64,000 nt of DNA. Origin: Aptenodytes patagonicus (Eukaryota; Chordata; Aves; Sphenisciformes; Spheniscidae). Numbering within the stretch: the first letter of the stretch is position 1; the number at the start of each line of letters is the position of its first letter. A program made the translations under genes and the position numbers. Shown piece after piece: positions 24,701 through 38,400 of the stretch. The notes under the pieces were generated by a model. The model was not told the DNA's origin. It saw only the letters and a list, made by a program, of their open reading frames with translations, and ran no database searches. The stretch lies in assembly GCF_965638725.1 (NCBI RefSeq), contig NC_134953.1, positions 7,959,001 through 8,023,000 on the forward strand, read 5' to 3'.

Positions 24701-25420
24701 CATGGCTGATACAAAACTACACCCAAGTATCACCCCTTTTTGGTGATGGAAAGAAACAACAGATTCCCATGTTGTTTGCTGCACAACAACAAATCACATT
24801 ACCGATGAAGAATAAGCGTTTGGGATACCTGCCTTTATGATACCATGGCCATTGTTAATACAAATGGAAACAGATGTAAGTCAGACAAACGTTTGTTTCA
24901 AGAGATGGGACAATAAAGGGAAAAATTAAACCAAGTGAAATGAAATTCTAAGAGAAGGTTTTGTGGACAGAGAACTGCAAGGCTCGAACATTCATTTTTC
25001 ATTACTTACTTTTCCTCATCTCAGAGAATGCTACTTCCAAAACTATATTTAATATTGGTGTCATGCTAATTAGTACGACATGAAAAGCTGGCTTAGGAGG
25101 CAGATCTAAACCAAATGGTGGAAAAGGCAACACAGTAGTGGCTTCAGCAGGATTTGGATGAAGCCTTTAACATTTGTTTCTTCCTATTACCCATCTCCCA
25201 CTCTGCTAAATTCACAAGGAAGACTGCAGAAAAACTTTAAGAGGTGTAAAAAGAAAAGTCTAGAGGACTACAGAATGAATAGTCCAAACTCAACTTTTAT
25301 TTTTTTTTTAGAAACAGAAATTCTTACTATTGAGGAAAAAGAGTAATTTAAACCCATATCAGAGAAGGAATTAAATAATAGGAGAAAAAGGGACAGCTTC
25401 CTCTACAGCAGTTAGCACTA
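18741..25420. other. Long non-coding stretch, no gene seen
   Basis: About 6.7 kb of AT-leaning complex sequence with a CT microsatellite at about 19487-19499. The 22100-22260 part is AT-rich and could be conserved non-coding sequence. A 93-codon frame at 19197-19478 is Lys/Glu-rich and unrecognised. No repeats were identified with confidence. Confidence 0.45.
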
Positions 25421-25427
25421 TCCATTA

Positions 25428-25480
25428 TCGGTGCCAAGATATCAGATTAGATGGATCACCACTCCGATCCTGAAGGACGA
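25428..25480 (+). repeat. CR1/L3-type 3' tail fragment
   Basis: AAGATATCAGATTAGATGG, then ATCACCACTCCGATCCTGA, follows the pattern 'ggatactggactagatggaccactggtctgatcca' at the 3' end of old sauropsid CR1/L3 copies. Only this short part is readable. Confidence 0.5.
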
Positions 25481-25489
25481 CTTCTATCC

Positions 25490-27735
25490 AACTCACTGCC
25501 CTTCACACCACCGCCAGTGGCACGGTGCCTCGAGCCTTGATCCTGCAAGACAGCAGGATACAGACAGCAGCGCTCTGTTCTGCAGTAGGATACACAACAG
25601 CAGTTCCCACGGCCGTCAGGAGGAGCTGCGTGGATACCTATTTCCAGGAAGGGTGGGGTGAGAGCACTTGGAATGCAACTACTGAAAGTTCAAGTCAACA
25701 GGTTGAGAAACTTGGCAAAGACAACGCAGACAAATAACTCAAGGTTTGCAGGGCACCTCTGTGACTGGTATAAATCAGGTGAGTACCGCTCAGTTCAAGG
25801 GAACCTGCCAATACACGACAGATGAGCACCCACTCCTTTGCAATGCTCCTCTGAATCTCGGTATCTGAACCGCCTGGATCTCATCCAGCTTTCTAGTGCT
25901 TCCTCCAGGCCAGGAAGAAGGTGAAAACAGTGCAAAACGTTCTGCCGTTCTCAATGCAAAGAAAAATAAAATCACATTTGATCATGAAAGTTGATCCTCC
26001 ATTTTCGCACAACAGCGAAGGCAGGAAGAGGAGCTGTAAAAAAGAATAAGGAACTTCCTCCCCTTCTTTCACATCCCCGCCCTCTAAGTGCTTTCCTGTT
26101 GCTGCCAGAAATGAAAGTCAGGCCTGGATGAACCCAGTGGAGATACCCAGAGGCACCAGAGCCTTGCTGGGCCCCTCCCAATGCCACACCACAGTTCAAA
26201 GCCTTGAAAGGCTGCAGAACTCCCACCGTGCTGCAGTTCAGCTCCCCACACAAAAAGCTGTATACCTAGCAGCGTACTCTCTTCTCAGCATGTCTCTACT
26301 ACGACAATAGGTCCGTATCTTCTCTGCCTTCTACCAGTATAGTCACATATTGCTCCCATTGTGCACAAACGATGAGCATCTCTGCTCCTCCTGCCCATTG
26401 TACCTCGAGCCGCAGGTCAGTGCCAGCCAAAGCTCTTTATTCGCTGAGCTTTACTGACTGCTTCTGCCCCAGCTCCCCCTTCCCATATGCTCACTTTGAT
26501 AGCTGCCTTTCTACACAACAAGGTTGCCTGGAGGATTTTTGAGACAATGGACCCTGTAGTAAATGGGAGCCTTGATAATGCCAGAGAGATCAGCTGTCAT
26601 GCCTTGAGATGTGATGTCACTCCATGCATGCTGTGCACGCCCAGGTCAGCTGCATAACGTAGGCACTGAGGTGCCCTGTGCTGACGCTAGCAAAATTACT
26701 TTCCTGCATATGCACAGTAGCTTTTTTCCTAGCAGCCACTGCCACCAGTGTCGAAAAAGCACCCAGCTGATGTGAAATAATGGAGAAAGCTTTTCTGTGA
26801 GCTTTTCATATGATGCGTGAGATTTTACTGGGCAGTTACAGAGGACATCTGGCAACTCCTTCGCTGGCTGGTGGGATTTGGAGATGTCTCCACACTGGCA
26901 CTGCAACAGACTGGACCTTGCAGTCTTCAGGCCTACTGATCAAAATAAGCATGAAATAAAGAGGTAAAATACAAATGAAACAAAGAGGTCAAAAGCAAAC
27001 CAAACCTTTTCAAAACATAGCAGGATTTCATCCAAGTTTAAGAAGTTCATTCCTTAGCAGAGTGAGGACTCAAATACCTGGACTATTGATTTAGCCAATA
27101 TATTGACCACAGCAAAAGATGGCTCCTAGTTGCAAGACCTGGCTCTACTAATACCAGCATCCAAAACAACTGAAATTGTCAAGCGTCTGGTTCAGCCTGT
27201 TACAGAAAGTCAGGCAGGACCCAAGCTCTGGATAGAGATTTGAATTTTAGTGTATGTCAGGGCTGATGGTGAGAGGGTTCAAATATGGAATTCTAGTCTT
27301 CCTCTGGTATATCTTCAGTAAAACTATCATGGTTCTCTAACCCCGTCGCTTTCCCAAGATGCTGCGGTGGTGTGTGCTGAAGGGCTGGGAGGAGAAAGGA
27401 GTGGAGGAGGAGAGGGAAGTTCCTCATTCTTCCCCATTGCCCTTCTTCCTGTTTTCATGGCTGTGTATTCAGAGGATTGTCTTTCCACAAGCAAACGACT
27501 AGAGACAAGCTCACCCCAAATGTATGTTCTCTCATGTTTCAAGCACTTGCTCTCTGTTCTTGCTGAATGTTTAGTTACAGCATGAAAAATGGATATGTGG
27601 AATGAAGACATTTCCCCTTTGACTAGCACATTTGCAGAAGGTATGTCAAGGATCTGAGGCAAGGGGTATGGGCAAGCTTTCAAGAAAGTTTTTCCCCCCC
27701 TTCTCCTTTGCTTGCTTATTGGAAGAGCAATAAAT
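25490..27735. other. Non-coding stretch, no gene seen
   Basis: Mixed composition. Frames of up to 137 codons (27327-27740, minus) have no recognisable domain and include a low-complexity Pro/Ser stretch. No repeat family was recognised. Confidence 0.45.
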
Positions 27736-27739
27736 ATCA

Positions 27740-28110
27740 AGCAGACAGGCCCTTCTCACAGTTACAAAGCCTACCTGTAACTGAGCTGGATAATTAGCAG
27801 CCTTGAAGATGATATATGACTTTCATTACCCTTTGGGACTGGAGACTAAATGAGGACAGAGCTAATTGCCGTGCAAAGCAGTTTGGCATGAATGAGAAAA
27901 ATGCAGGCGCTGTCTCCTGCCAAAAAAGGGCCCTATTGCTGCTCTGATCTCATGGCTGGTTTTTGCCGCAGGAGTTCACTTGGTGTCCATAAATCATGGT
28001 CTGCTTACAGCTGAAACTGCACTGAGTCATCAACATGCAATAAGCTGAGTGACAGATTCCAGCCTGACTACATTAGAACTTCAAACTTAGTCCTCCCCCC
28101 CCAACACTAC
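27740..28110. other. Candidate conserved non-coding element
   Basis: Complex, repeat-free sequence with GATAATTAGCAG, GCTAATTGCCG and CCATAAATCATGG (an approximate palindrome) words. The balanced composition and dense homeodomain-type sites resemble deeply conserved vertebrate enhancers. This is a judgement by eye only. Confidence 0.35.
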
Positions 28111-28299
28111 CCGTACTTAACAGAAAATTAAACCCAGACTACACAGACATGAAGGCTGTGAGAAACACAAGGCTTGTTTACTTGACAATAGTTTTTTAAG
28201 ACCGATGTTTCCAGGAAATAGCATCATGCATTTTGAAAGGGAGAGGGCCACAAGTACCGAATTTATAAAATGACCCGCTGCTATAGCGTTTGGTTTGTC

Positions 28300-28900
28300 C
28301 TTCCTCATATAATTGCTGATTAAAATGTATTACCCTCGTTTAATGATCTGAAGTGGCACTTTGTCATCTTAGTTCTTATGGAGATAGATTTAGTCAGCTA
28401 TCTGAGAAAATATTTTGCTGCTCTTTAAAATTAGGCCAGAAGAACCTGAAATCTGATTGCAAATCTGCTTCCAAAGTGACCTGGGGCACATTAACATCCA
28501 TATTGTACCCTTAAGAAGTGTGGGCTTCTGGGGAATCTAAACCATCAATGCAAAAGAGAGTCCTTGAAGATACTTTTTTCCTCTCCCCATTCTGTTTTAC
28601 AGAAGATTTTTTGCTTTTCCCTAAAGGTACCTTAGGTCTATTTTTTTTTTAATGGAAGAGATTGTGCTGAATTTGCAATATGGTATCCTGTCAGATCCTA
28701 ATCAATTAGCCCACATCAGCTCAGTATAAGGCAGATACCAATTTAACTCACAGAGCTAAGCCTTCTGATTTTCTCTAAGGGCAGTCACATAATTCATTCT
28801 TTGTAGTGCCAAATTATATTTGACATTTAATTTAAAACTCAAGGTACCATAATGCAAAATCTCACTAAAAATAATGGTGATAAAGCAGAGGAACATTTCA
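28300..28900. other. Candidate conserved non-coding block
   Basis: Two AT-rich complex stretches (about 28300-28500 and 28650-28900) carry ATTA/TAAT words such as CTAATCAATTAG and are separated by a T-rich spacer. They may belong with the block at 27740-28110 as one regulatory cluster. No coding potential is seen. Confidence 0.28.
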
Positions 28901-28904
28901 TTTG

Positions 28905-30585
28905 ACAGTGAGGATTTTTTCAGCTTCTTTATGCACCCAAACTTTCCCTCTCCCCCGCCTTTCAAAGCCCCAAACTCACCAGTGCTGGTTATCCAGGCAA
29001 TCACTTTCAGGTGATTTTAGCCTTTACTGCATACAGTAAAGGGGCACTTGAAGGTGAAGCAAGAAAGCTGGCTGCTGCTCGCCTTCTGGTGGGTGAGCTC
29101 TCCTCTCCCTGACGACACATGAGCTCAAAGACATTTCGTGTATTATTGCCACTGTAGCTAGTAGAAAGAAATATTTCAATAGAGTGGCTGGGCTAACCGG
29201 AACGGTTGTGTGTGGACTGGGGAAGGGGGAGTGAGCCTGAAAAGGTTGAGTTTGTTACATTTAGAAGTCCCAACACAAAAAAACCCCAACAAGAACAGCT
29301 TCATTCACCGTTCTCCGCCATGCAGTAACTCCATTCACAGCCACCTGGCACAACGGAAGTCTGTTGGTTCATGAAGCATGTCCAGACTCTTGACAATACA
29401 ACTTCTTGCATAGATAATAATAAAAAGACCGAGTTCTCCTCCTTTCTTGAAATGTGCAACGCACTGCCAAACCATGGGGAGTTCTAGCCATGGGCTCAGT
29501 CAGCACTTCCAGTGGGTGAACAGCCAAACTCTAATAAAAACACTAGTTGGAAAAAACGTGCAGCCATCTCTGTCAAGGTGTGTTGCTTGTAGGGACTAAC
29601 TATTTCTGCTGGTTGTGTGCAAAATCCTAAGCAGCCGGTGACTTGCCTGACTAATCCAGAGCAGCTCTATGAAAAGAGAAAGTAATGGATAACAGTAGGC
29701 TCTGCTTTCTTGAGACAATACCATATAGCAATAAGCAAAGTACGTTGGTAGCGCAAACCTCCTGAGAGCGACTCAACTTTTTGTCCTGTCAAAAAACAGC
29801 TACTACTTCGCAATAAAAAGAAGCAAATGTCCAACGTTCTCATCCTTTAGGTGCCAGATTAGCTCTTGGGGGAAAAAAAATCATCACTGGTCGCAACGTG
29901 CTTCTCAACATAAGATGGATGACCCGAATTCTGGGACGTTAGGTCTTACCATGGATTTCAGTCCCTCATTAAGATGAATACAGTCCAGGGCTGAACTCTG
30001 GTATTTTTGGAGTGAGTCTGTAGGCCTCAGGTTAGGCATTCTTGCTTTATTTCACATTTGCATGTAGGTGCCTGCATATGCTACTGGGAGTCAAGTTCAA
30101 AATCTTGCCCATTTGCCCCTGTGAACAGATCCATTTCTTTTAGTACTTGCTACGTGCTCCACGTTTATTTTATAGAATACACAGGGCATTATCTGGGGTA
30201 TGAAATGTGGACAGGAAATAAAGTTGCTATGTACCAGAGTGAGAGAGTACATTATCAGCATCCTTGGAAATGAAAGAAGCTATATTTGACGTTGATGCAG
30301 CGTGCCTATGTGACAGGTTTAAATTAGTGAAACAATTGTGATGGCATAACACTGCTGTAAGATTTTCCTACATGCCATCAAATTTCGTTGTGGAATATAA
30401 AAACACAAAACGAAAAACTTCTGGAAAAGCAATGCTTCAGCATTACACAAGACAGAGGGCTCCTTTCTATGCTATGTATCCTGGAACGCAGCTCTTCCAG
30501 ACTTCCTGAGCTGAGACTGCATCAAGACCTTTGTTTTCAGCAGTAAGGATTTTCTTTTTTAATTGCAAGGACAAGCATAGCCTTC
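28905..30585. other. Non-coding stretch, no gene seen
   Basis: No repeat family, exon or RNA gene recognised. Short chance frames only. Confidence 0.45.
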
Positions 30586-30589
30586 ACAA

Positions 30590-31000
30590 GTCTAGATAAC
30601 TGCTTTCTTAATCTAATTATACTTTGGCTTTTATGACATCCTGTGGTAAAGAGTTCCACAGTTTATTAATTTTTTTTGTGTGGAAAAGCACTTCCATTTG
30701 TTTAAGCACTATTACAATTTTAAGAAATAGAGAATAAGCATTCCCTATTACTTCTTCATACAATTTAAGATTCTACCAAGAGGAATTATGCAGCCCTCGG
30801 ACCTCTTTTCTAAGCTCAATTCTACTTGGTCTCTTCTCATATGGAAACCTTTCCAGAAATTGGCTCACCGCTGTTACCTTTTCTAAATCTTGCATGTAGG
30901 GTCTTTTTGAGTCGAGGACAAGAAATACATATATTTTTCAAAATGAGAACCTGTTATAGATTCATATCATACACTTCATACTCAGTATTGTCCCAGGATT
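30590..31000 (-). mobile_element. Old CR1/L3-type LINE 3' fragment
   Basis: On the plus strand the order of words is CATCCTGTGGTAAAGAGTTC, CACAGTTTATTAA, TGTGGAAAAGCACTTCC, TCTTCTCATATGGAAACC, ACCTTTTCTAAATCTTGC and CATACTCAGTATTGTCCCAG. This is the reverse of the 3' region of old CR1/L3 LINEs, so the element lies on the minus strand. Divergence is high and both ends are lost. Overlapping short frames here are not genes. Confidence 0.65.
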
Positions 31001-32455
31001 TTTTGCAATTGTGAATCTCTGTAGGTATACAGAAGTGAAAAAACCCTATAACTGCTCACCAACTTAATAGTGGTATTTTGGCACACAAAAATACACGTGC
31101 ACAAAATCTTCAGAGCATTTCCACCAACTAAAGATTTCGCACCAAATTCTTGAGAAAATTCAGCTTGGCAAATATTTTTCAGAACAGTTCGAATGTTTTC
31201 ACAAAGGAAATTATGAAAGTACTAATGTGACTGTATTACTCTAAGGAAGCTAAACGGCCATATTAGTAGCCTATTTATATCACTAAGTTTTGACTGTTGC
31301 AGAGACAGACGCTTTAAAAATAATGAATCGTTCAAAACGGTAGTAAAAAGTACACAGTGAGTAAATACGCAGATTGGAAAACTGACATTTTGTACCACGA
31401 GAATCTTTAAATGGAAGTGAAGGGATAAATGCATTGACTGAGATTTCGGACCCTCAGATACTTAAGTTGGTTCCAAGTGCTGAGAACTTAAGCACATTCA
31501 CTGAAAAATAGATAAATACGGAAATAAGAGTCTAACTTTAAATTTACCCTTTCTGAAGGCCTTATCCTTAATCTCTTTTCATATATAAGATTTATCATAT
31601 TGCTTTGCGAGGGGTGTATCAAATACAGGGAACTGAATCAGAGCCCTTGCATTCAGTAAGGAAGCTGCTTTTTAATTACACTGTGCAAAAACATTAGCCA
31701 TAAAAGCCCCTTATAAATACAAACAGAAAACTAAATCACAGGGTAGGAAGCCATAAGGACTGGAATGCAGAGAGAGAGATTGAAAGAGAGAGAGGATACA
31801 AACGATCTCATGACACTTACACAATCTAATTTCTGAAGAAAATTCTACTTCAATTTACAGTGATGTAAAGAAAGCGCAGAAATTAGCTTGTTTACTCCTC
31901 ATTTAAAATACTGCCAGACAAATAGATTATGTTTTTTGAATCCTTTATGATATGGGATTCTAAAATTAATAGCACAAACATATTTGTCACCATCCTTAAT
32001 CATGGATATTTGTGCAAAGATTTCAGCAAGCTCTATTCTGCTCCAATTTAAACTCATTTAAATCCTGCTCAGCTCTGTTGTGGAATAACTCTCCACGTAA
32101 TTTAAACCCGTGTTTGACCACAATTCTGGGTCCTTATATCTGTATTGAGAAGCATCTTCCAAAGCACAAGCAGTAATCACTTAGAACAATTTGAATTCCC
32201 TGGCTAGTGTCTGTCCATCCAACCTGAGGAGCTGTAGTACCTTACGTTTCCTTGTCACTGTTTGATCAAAATATTTCTGGAATGCCAGGTTAATTAGCAC
32301 CACAATATCCCAAGTACTGTAAGAAGCTACAACCCACTTCTCAAATGGGATAAGCAGGGGTTGCTGCTGCTCCACATGCAATAAAAATTAATCCCCTAGC
32401 CAAAACCAATAAAGTCTAAATTGACAGATACCAAATTATGAAAAAGAAGGAAAAA
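31001..32455. other. Non-coding stretch, no gene seen
   Basis: AT-rich DNA with an AG-rich simple stretch at about 31770-31797. No exon or repeat family recognised. Confidence 0.45.
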
Positions 32456-32460
32456 ATATT

Positions 32461-32590
32461 ACTCTCACTTTATAGTTTAGGAAACAAAAGCTGAAAAGGA
32501 ACAAATGTTTTGCCCAAGATTGCCAAGACTGGGCAAAACAAGGACAAAAATTGAATCCAGATTTCTTCAGACTCATTATGGATCCTGCAT
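32461..32590 (-). repeat. MIR-like SINE fragment
   Basis: Plus-strand words CACTTTATAGTTTAGGAAAC, AAAGCTGAAAAGG, TTTTGCCCAAGATTGCCAAG and ATTGAATCCAGATTTC correspond in order to a reversed MIR ('ttttacagatgaggaaactgaggc...cttgcccaaggtca...ttgaacccaggtct'). It is strongly diverged. Confidence 0.6.
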
Positions 32591-32599
32591 CGCAAAATC

Positions 32600-35500
32600 A
32601 TTTTGCTCAGTGAATGAATGGTAATCACAGTCTGACCAGCAGCCTACTGAATTCAACAGGAAGAGCTCTTGCTATTTTCAAAGGGGATTTTGATCAGAAT
32701 CCATGGGGTTACTCAATGAATGTAGCTAAAAGAAACCTGCAGCTAGAATAAAGCTGAGGCCATACAACAGCAGACTAGATATTTTTTTTTTTAAAGGCAT
32801 CTCTGATTCAATGGCCGTGAATAATATAATATTCACGGAGACCCATCTGGTGTTCAGTTCTGTGTATAAAAATACTTTGCATTGTTGGTCCAATAATTCT
32901 GACTAAAACTGGTAGTGATATACAGGCCCTTCAAAACAGTAGTGGGATAAAAAAAAATAACAAATTGAATAAAGGAGAAAAAAATAAGCTTGCTTTAGTC
33001 TGAAGGGAATAAAATTGAAGCCTTTTAACCTTGCACATAAGTTCCACACCATTGCTTTTTAAAATCAGTTGAAAATCATTTAAAATCAAATTGATTTTGG
33101 CTTTTACATTCAGATGTACTTCAGCTTTTCACTTACTCGCCTATACAAGTAATGTCTTCAGCCAACCTGTGTTTAAAATGGGTTGAAAATCAGTTTGTAT
33201 GTTCACATGCTTATTGGAATTTTCTCATTTCCATTTCACTCAGAGCCAATCACGATCAGATTAACTTGCTGGGGAATATGTCAAGAGGCTGATTTCATGG
33301 GTGTTTTAGCAAAGAAATGGTTCCTAATGTAGTGAAACATTTTTTGCTTATAACACGTTGTCTATTGCCCATTTTGTGTCAATAAATGGGAAGACGGATA
33401 ATCAGAACTGTTCATATTTATTCTGAAAAGCTCTCTTCTCCATCACGTGTAGACCCATAATCAATCATGAAAGAACTGTAAAATCACAGGAAAATATTTC
33501 CTCGTTTACATCTGCTTCTTTCCACTAACAAAATCTGGAATATCTGCAGCCTTCCATGTATGGAGCGGTAGGGTAGGCTCCTGAACTGGACATTCCTCTG
33601 TTCACCTGCTGCCATCCAACTGTGGTTCATTTGGATTGGATAACTGCTATCTGAACTGACATTTAGCCATCCAGTCTGAAAGCAAGTATGCTGAAATGAT
33701 GCAACACAACACGCTATCAAGGCTGTAATAGGACATAGAACACCTGCCATTGACTTGGATAGAAAGGATAAAACGCTCTGAATTGCTTTGTTTTCAACAT
33801 TCTTTCCCCCATACTCCTCACATGTCCACTTTTACTTAATTTGTCACTGATGCTTTAAGGAGAGAGGAATGGCATAGCGGGAGAACAAGAAAATGTAGAG
33901 CAGATGCCCAAGTTCTATTACTGACTCTGTTGGTGACTGGGTAAGCTGTTTATAGCATTGTATCAAGTTCATCGATTTAGATGGCTCGGTTTTAGGTTTC
34001 CAAACTGAGAAGATGTACACGGTCTGCTTTCCACTGTGAGTCAGTGCTTCAACACTCATCATCTTCAAAAAAGAGTTAGAACGAGTCTGCAAGTAAGGTG
34101 GTAAATGTCTCAAGCTGTACATCTAAAACCTGAACGCTTGCAATTAAATGGTATCAGGAAAATATTGACTGTAAGCTCGCAGTAAGTCAATTTACTTGCC
34201 TGTAAATGAGAAATTAAAAATGTATCACGAGGAGAGATGTTGTGGGTTCAAACAATGCTTTAAAGGCCTCTGCAAATCTCAAATGAGAAGTCAAAAATCC
34301 ACGTGCAGATATTACATTTCAGAGATGATGAGTGGGAATGGAGTAGGAGGTTATATAACCTGATAATATCAAGGATCTGAAAGAGATTAAACTATTTAAC
34401 TATTCAGCAGTGAAAAGAAGTCAAGAAGGATCACTGCTGACAAGGAATGGAAAGACAATATAGAAACTGACTTGTGCAGGCTGACATTCCGCTTCAAAGA
34501 GTATTAGCACTAGAGAGCGGTTACAAAACTATAAGTCCTTAAAAACAAGTCTGATTTAATAAATATTTACAAATTGTATAAGAATTGCCTGGCATCAAGC
34601 TATAAATATTAAATTGCAATGTAAATATTAAAAGAATGATGGTTTTTCAAATAATCAATTTAAGATTATACGAATTTTTAGATTAAACATAAAAAATAGT
34701 AAAAAAAAAAAAAAAATCCGAGAGTCAAACAAAAACCCTGACAGTTAGATTCCAAAAGAACAATCCACTCAGAGTTCCTTTCGTGTGCCAACAACTATTA
34801 TTTATATTGTTTATGCACTTTCATCATGACAGCCCTAACATTGAGCAGAGCAGATAGAGTCTAACAGTTACCACATTAGAAAAAAAAAGCTCTCAGAAGG
34901 TAAATAAAGTGAAGTGAGTCCATATTTTTGGATCTTGGGAGATGTAAGGCCATTCTGATATTCTGTTTATATTGATTATTTTATATTGTTTAATGAATTT
35001 CTGTACTCTCTCTACAAAATAAATGTTGGTTCAATGAAGAGAGCCTGCATTTAAAGGAACCACCCTATTAAAATTGGTTTTGTTTGTGCGTGGAGAATCA
35101 GAACTGTTCCAGGCAGTTTGTTTCAGATTTTACTTGAAAGCTCCCATTCCATTAGTATGACATTGTTTCTGAGACAAAGCTTAACCATAGTGTCTTTCCC
35201 CTTTAAAAGGTAATGACACCATCTAAGCAAAAATAACAGTGGGGGGAAAAAAAAAAAGACCCCCATTATAGCAAACTGTGGTATTAATGAAATTCTGTTT
35301 GTATTAAAATTTTCTTTCAACCCCAGTCTTCCTGTTCAGGGGGATAGTGTCAACCTGTCAAACTTTTAATCAAGAGCAGTTCATTGATGCTTCCATTATG
35401 TCAAAAAGCCTCATCTAGGTGACTTCAAGGGGAGACAGCAGGTCTGACTTTCTCAACATCCAAGGCTATGAATTTTTCATTTCTCACACCCAACTTTTAA

Positions 35501-38400
35501 TTTGTAGTGTATGTATATGAATAGACACAATGTCTTTTTTTACTGCAGCAAATCTATAATCAGTGTAGATTTTCAATCAAGTTGTAAACCCAAGAGAATA
35601 AAAAAGAAGTAAATACATGAAAGACTACTTAATTTTTAGGTTGGTAAAAAGGGGCTAGTTAGAGGGCTGAAATCTATGTGTTCAGAGCCTTTTACACGAC
35701 AGCTACTTCAGCCAAAATTTCACAATACAGCATCATGATTCACAATCTAGAGTCTCCCTAGAAATTGTTTCACTGAGGTGTTGCATTTGCAGACATGCTG
35801 ATATTAATGACATAGTTGAGCCTACTAAAACTAAAGAATCCTCACTCTATTGCATAGAACTCAAATTTGGGGCCAGATGCTGACCTCCTGCGGCAGCTGC
35901 TTTCCAGCAATCGGCAAGAATGAAATGGACAAAAAGTCAGTTTAACCAAGCACCTGTACCTTCATGCTCTGTTGGGAGAATGCCGGATTTGGAAAATAAA
36001 AATTAAAAAAACCCCACGTGGCAGCTTTACGATGCCTTCTTCTACAGCATATCACTTACTAATCTGCTACATGTGAAGTTATAAGGGAACTGTGACTAGG
36101 AACATCGCTCCCTGATCCCAGGGAACTGAAATGATTTCTTGAGGGTGTTAAGAAGGTGATGGTAACTGAGAGCAGCCTTAAGACAGTTCTGATCTCCATC
36201 TCAATATTGGCATGGTATACGGTTGACCCAGTGTTAAAGTCAGAAGGATTTTCATACCCTATGCTGCAGACAGAAGACAAGTCCCAAGGAAAAGTCCAGT
36301 CCTCCTAGCTTCTCAATTTAGTCCTGCAAGAGTTTGACTGAATTTCTATAATAGAGTTTCCGCTTCTACAGTTTCTACCATAACCGGGAACAAAGCCGCC
36401 TTTTTGCATTCACAGTAATATCCATTATTTATCAGTTAGATGTATGGCGAGATGAGTTTTGACTGAAAATACCGTGTTGTTTCATGTTCAGGAAGTGAAG
36501 CCAGGGAGAATTATAATATCCTGAAGGTATGGTTAAAGGAGCCTCCAGACCTTGGGTTTTTAAATAAGTTTGCAAAGGCACATTAATGGGGAGTGTACCA
36601 CATAATCCATCTAAATAATTTACTCTTCACTATTCTGCCAAAGGAAAGATTCTCATCCAGTTTGGTGGGTTTTGTCGGGTTTTTTTTAAACATATCATGT
36701 ATAATTAGAAGACGACTATATGGGTCATTTATAAAGCCAAACAACAAGACCAGAACTCTAGTAATGTGAAATGACCAGCTAATTACAACACCGGTTTAAA
36801 TTATGTTCTTAGGTATTACTTGTTCTTTCCAAAATGGGCTGGATATCTGTACTATTTATTCAGCCCCAAAGACCAATTCATTCTTGCAAACATATTGCAC
36901 GTTTAAAATGTAGCAAGGTTTAAATCATCCAAGCTTATTGTTTTAACTTCCAGCATTTCATTATTCTACTTAATGGTTTGCACATTGTTTTACACAAGTA
37001 CAATATCATTTTATTGTATGATGTAAAAAAAAAAAAATAATCCGTGTCCCATTTGCTTCCAAAAGAGATGAGAAGCGATGGGATAGGAGACCTAAACTAC
37101 AGGGATGTTTTTCCTATAGACAGGAAAAGCTCACGGTTGTTCAACGTATGCTTAATTGGGAAGATACACGCTCAGAGTATTAGCAACGTCTACACATCTG
37201 AATTAGTCTGCCCCTCAAGATCGGATTGGCAGAAATATGAAGAAACTGGGCCAGCTCAATCTTTCTCCCACTGTAGTCAACCGGAATGTTAACAGCTTTA
37301 ACTGGGCCAAGAGAAGGCCCTAATTTAGGCTCTGTGGTTTCCGCACTGGAACAGGTTTTCTGGCTGGGGATCATGGCTTTGAGACACCCATCTGGGGGCT
37401 AAAGTACTAAATGTGCCAGGTGGTCCCTCAAGACATAGAGGAACTGAAGGTAGAGCCTGCAGCCTCTGACACAGCTTCCTTTTCCCCCTGGGGAACCTCA
37501 ACTGGCAGCACCTGCAGGTCAAGGACCACGCAGGAGTGGTTTATTTCATGATCTCTAGGACTGCAGGTGCCACTGGCTAGAGAGATGGAAACAACAGGTC
37601 CCACAATGAGAGGAAAGCATTCTGATGGATTGCCCCCACAAAGTGAAGATATTTGCCTTTAGCATTAGGAGCTCTAATAGGAATTAAAAAAATATATTTC
37701 AAATTGTTCTTTTGGGTGCAATACAAAAATTGCTTTTTCACAAAAATATTTTTACCAAGTATTTCCACAAAGCATATCCAGTGTAACAGAAGCACTGTAT
37801 CCGCAAAGCTCTTTAAGGATGGGTTCTTCCCAAGTGCCCTCAATTGCTCCTGTTCTACTTGCCTTGACCTGTTGCGTCATGTTACGTGATATCAAACTGC
37901 CATCATGTTCCATTTCAGAAGTGATTACACTTCATTGGTGGGCAAAGTTGCTGCTTGCTGAGCGTTTGTGAGGTTTGATTAATTAGTGCTTATGAAGTGC
38001 TTTGAAATTCTTGCATGAATAATGTTACAGAAACACTGAATATTGCTGCTGCTATACAGGCAGGTACATGATTAAAGATTTGATGTTGCAAGGTGTGGCT
38101 GGGCCTTACCTTCTCTTTGGGAAAATGCTCTGGTTTCCTCTGAATTCCCTCTGGCAAGCTAGTTCAGTCTTCCAACCAAACCAAAACACTTCAATCTTTC
38201 TAGGGTAGGGAAAAATAATAAAAAAAAGATTAGATGAAGGGTATTTCTGAGAACTCATTGCCTGTCTAGGATATTGCACCTCTAGGTGGTCTGATAAACT
38301 TCAAGGGCACCTTGGTGATTAAGTTCATTCTCAGACTAATTCCATTTTCTTCAACTTTTTTTTTTTTTAATCAACTAGAGCTCTTTTAATTGTTTTCTCC
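32600..38400. other. Long AT-rich non-coding stretch
   Basis: About 5.8 kb of AT-rich sequence. The segment 34550-34700 is particularly A/T-dense and ends in an A-run. At 33905-33960 a weak MIR-like 5' part, and at 37975-38030 a weak MIR-like 3' tail (GATTAATTAGTGCTTATGAA, GTGCTTTGAAATTC), may be present. No exon was recognised. Confidence 0.4.
33061..33098. repeat. Cluster of AAAATCA words
   Basis: AAAATCA occurs at 33061, 33072 and 33082 in the same direction, followed by the inverted TTGATTTT. Similar GTTGAAAATCA words recur near 33182. It is most likely a short local duplication in AT-rich DNA. Confidence 0.4.

Noticed and set aside
27327..27740. 137-codon minus-strand frame
   Set aside because: No known domain; the C-terminal part is a low-complexity Pro/Ser stretch from purine-rich DNA.
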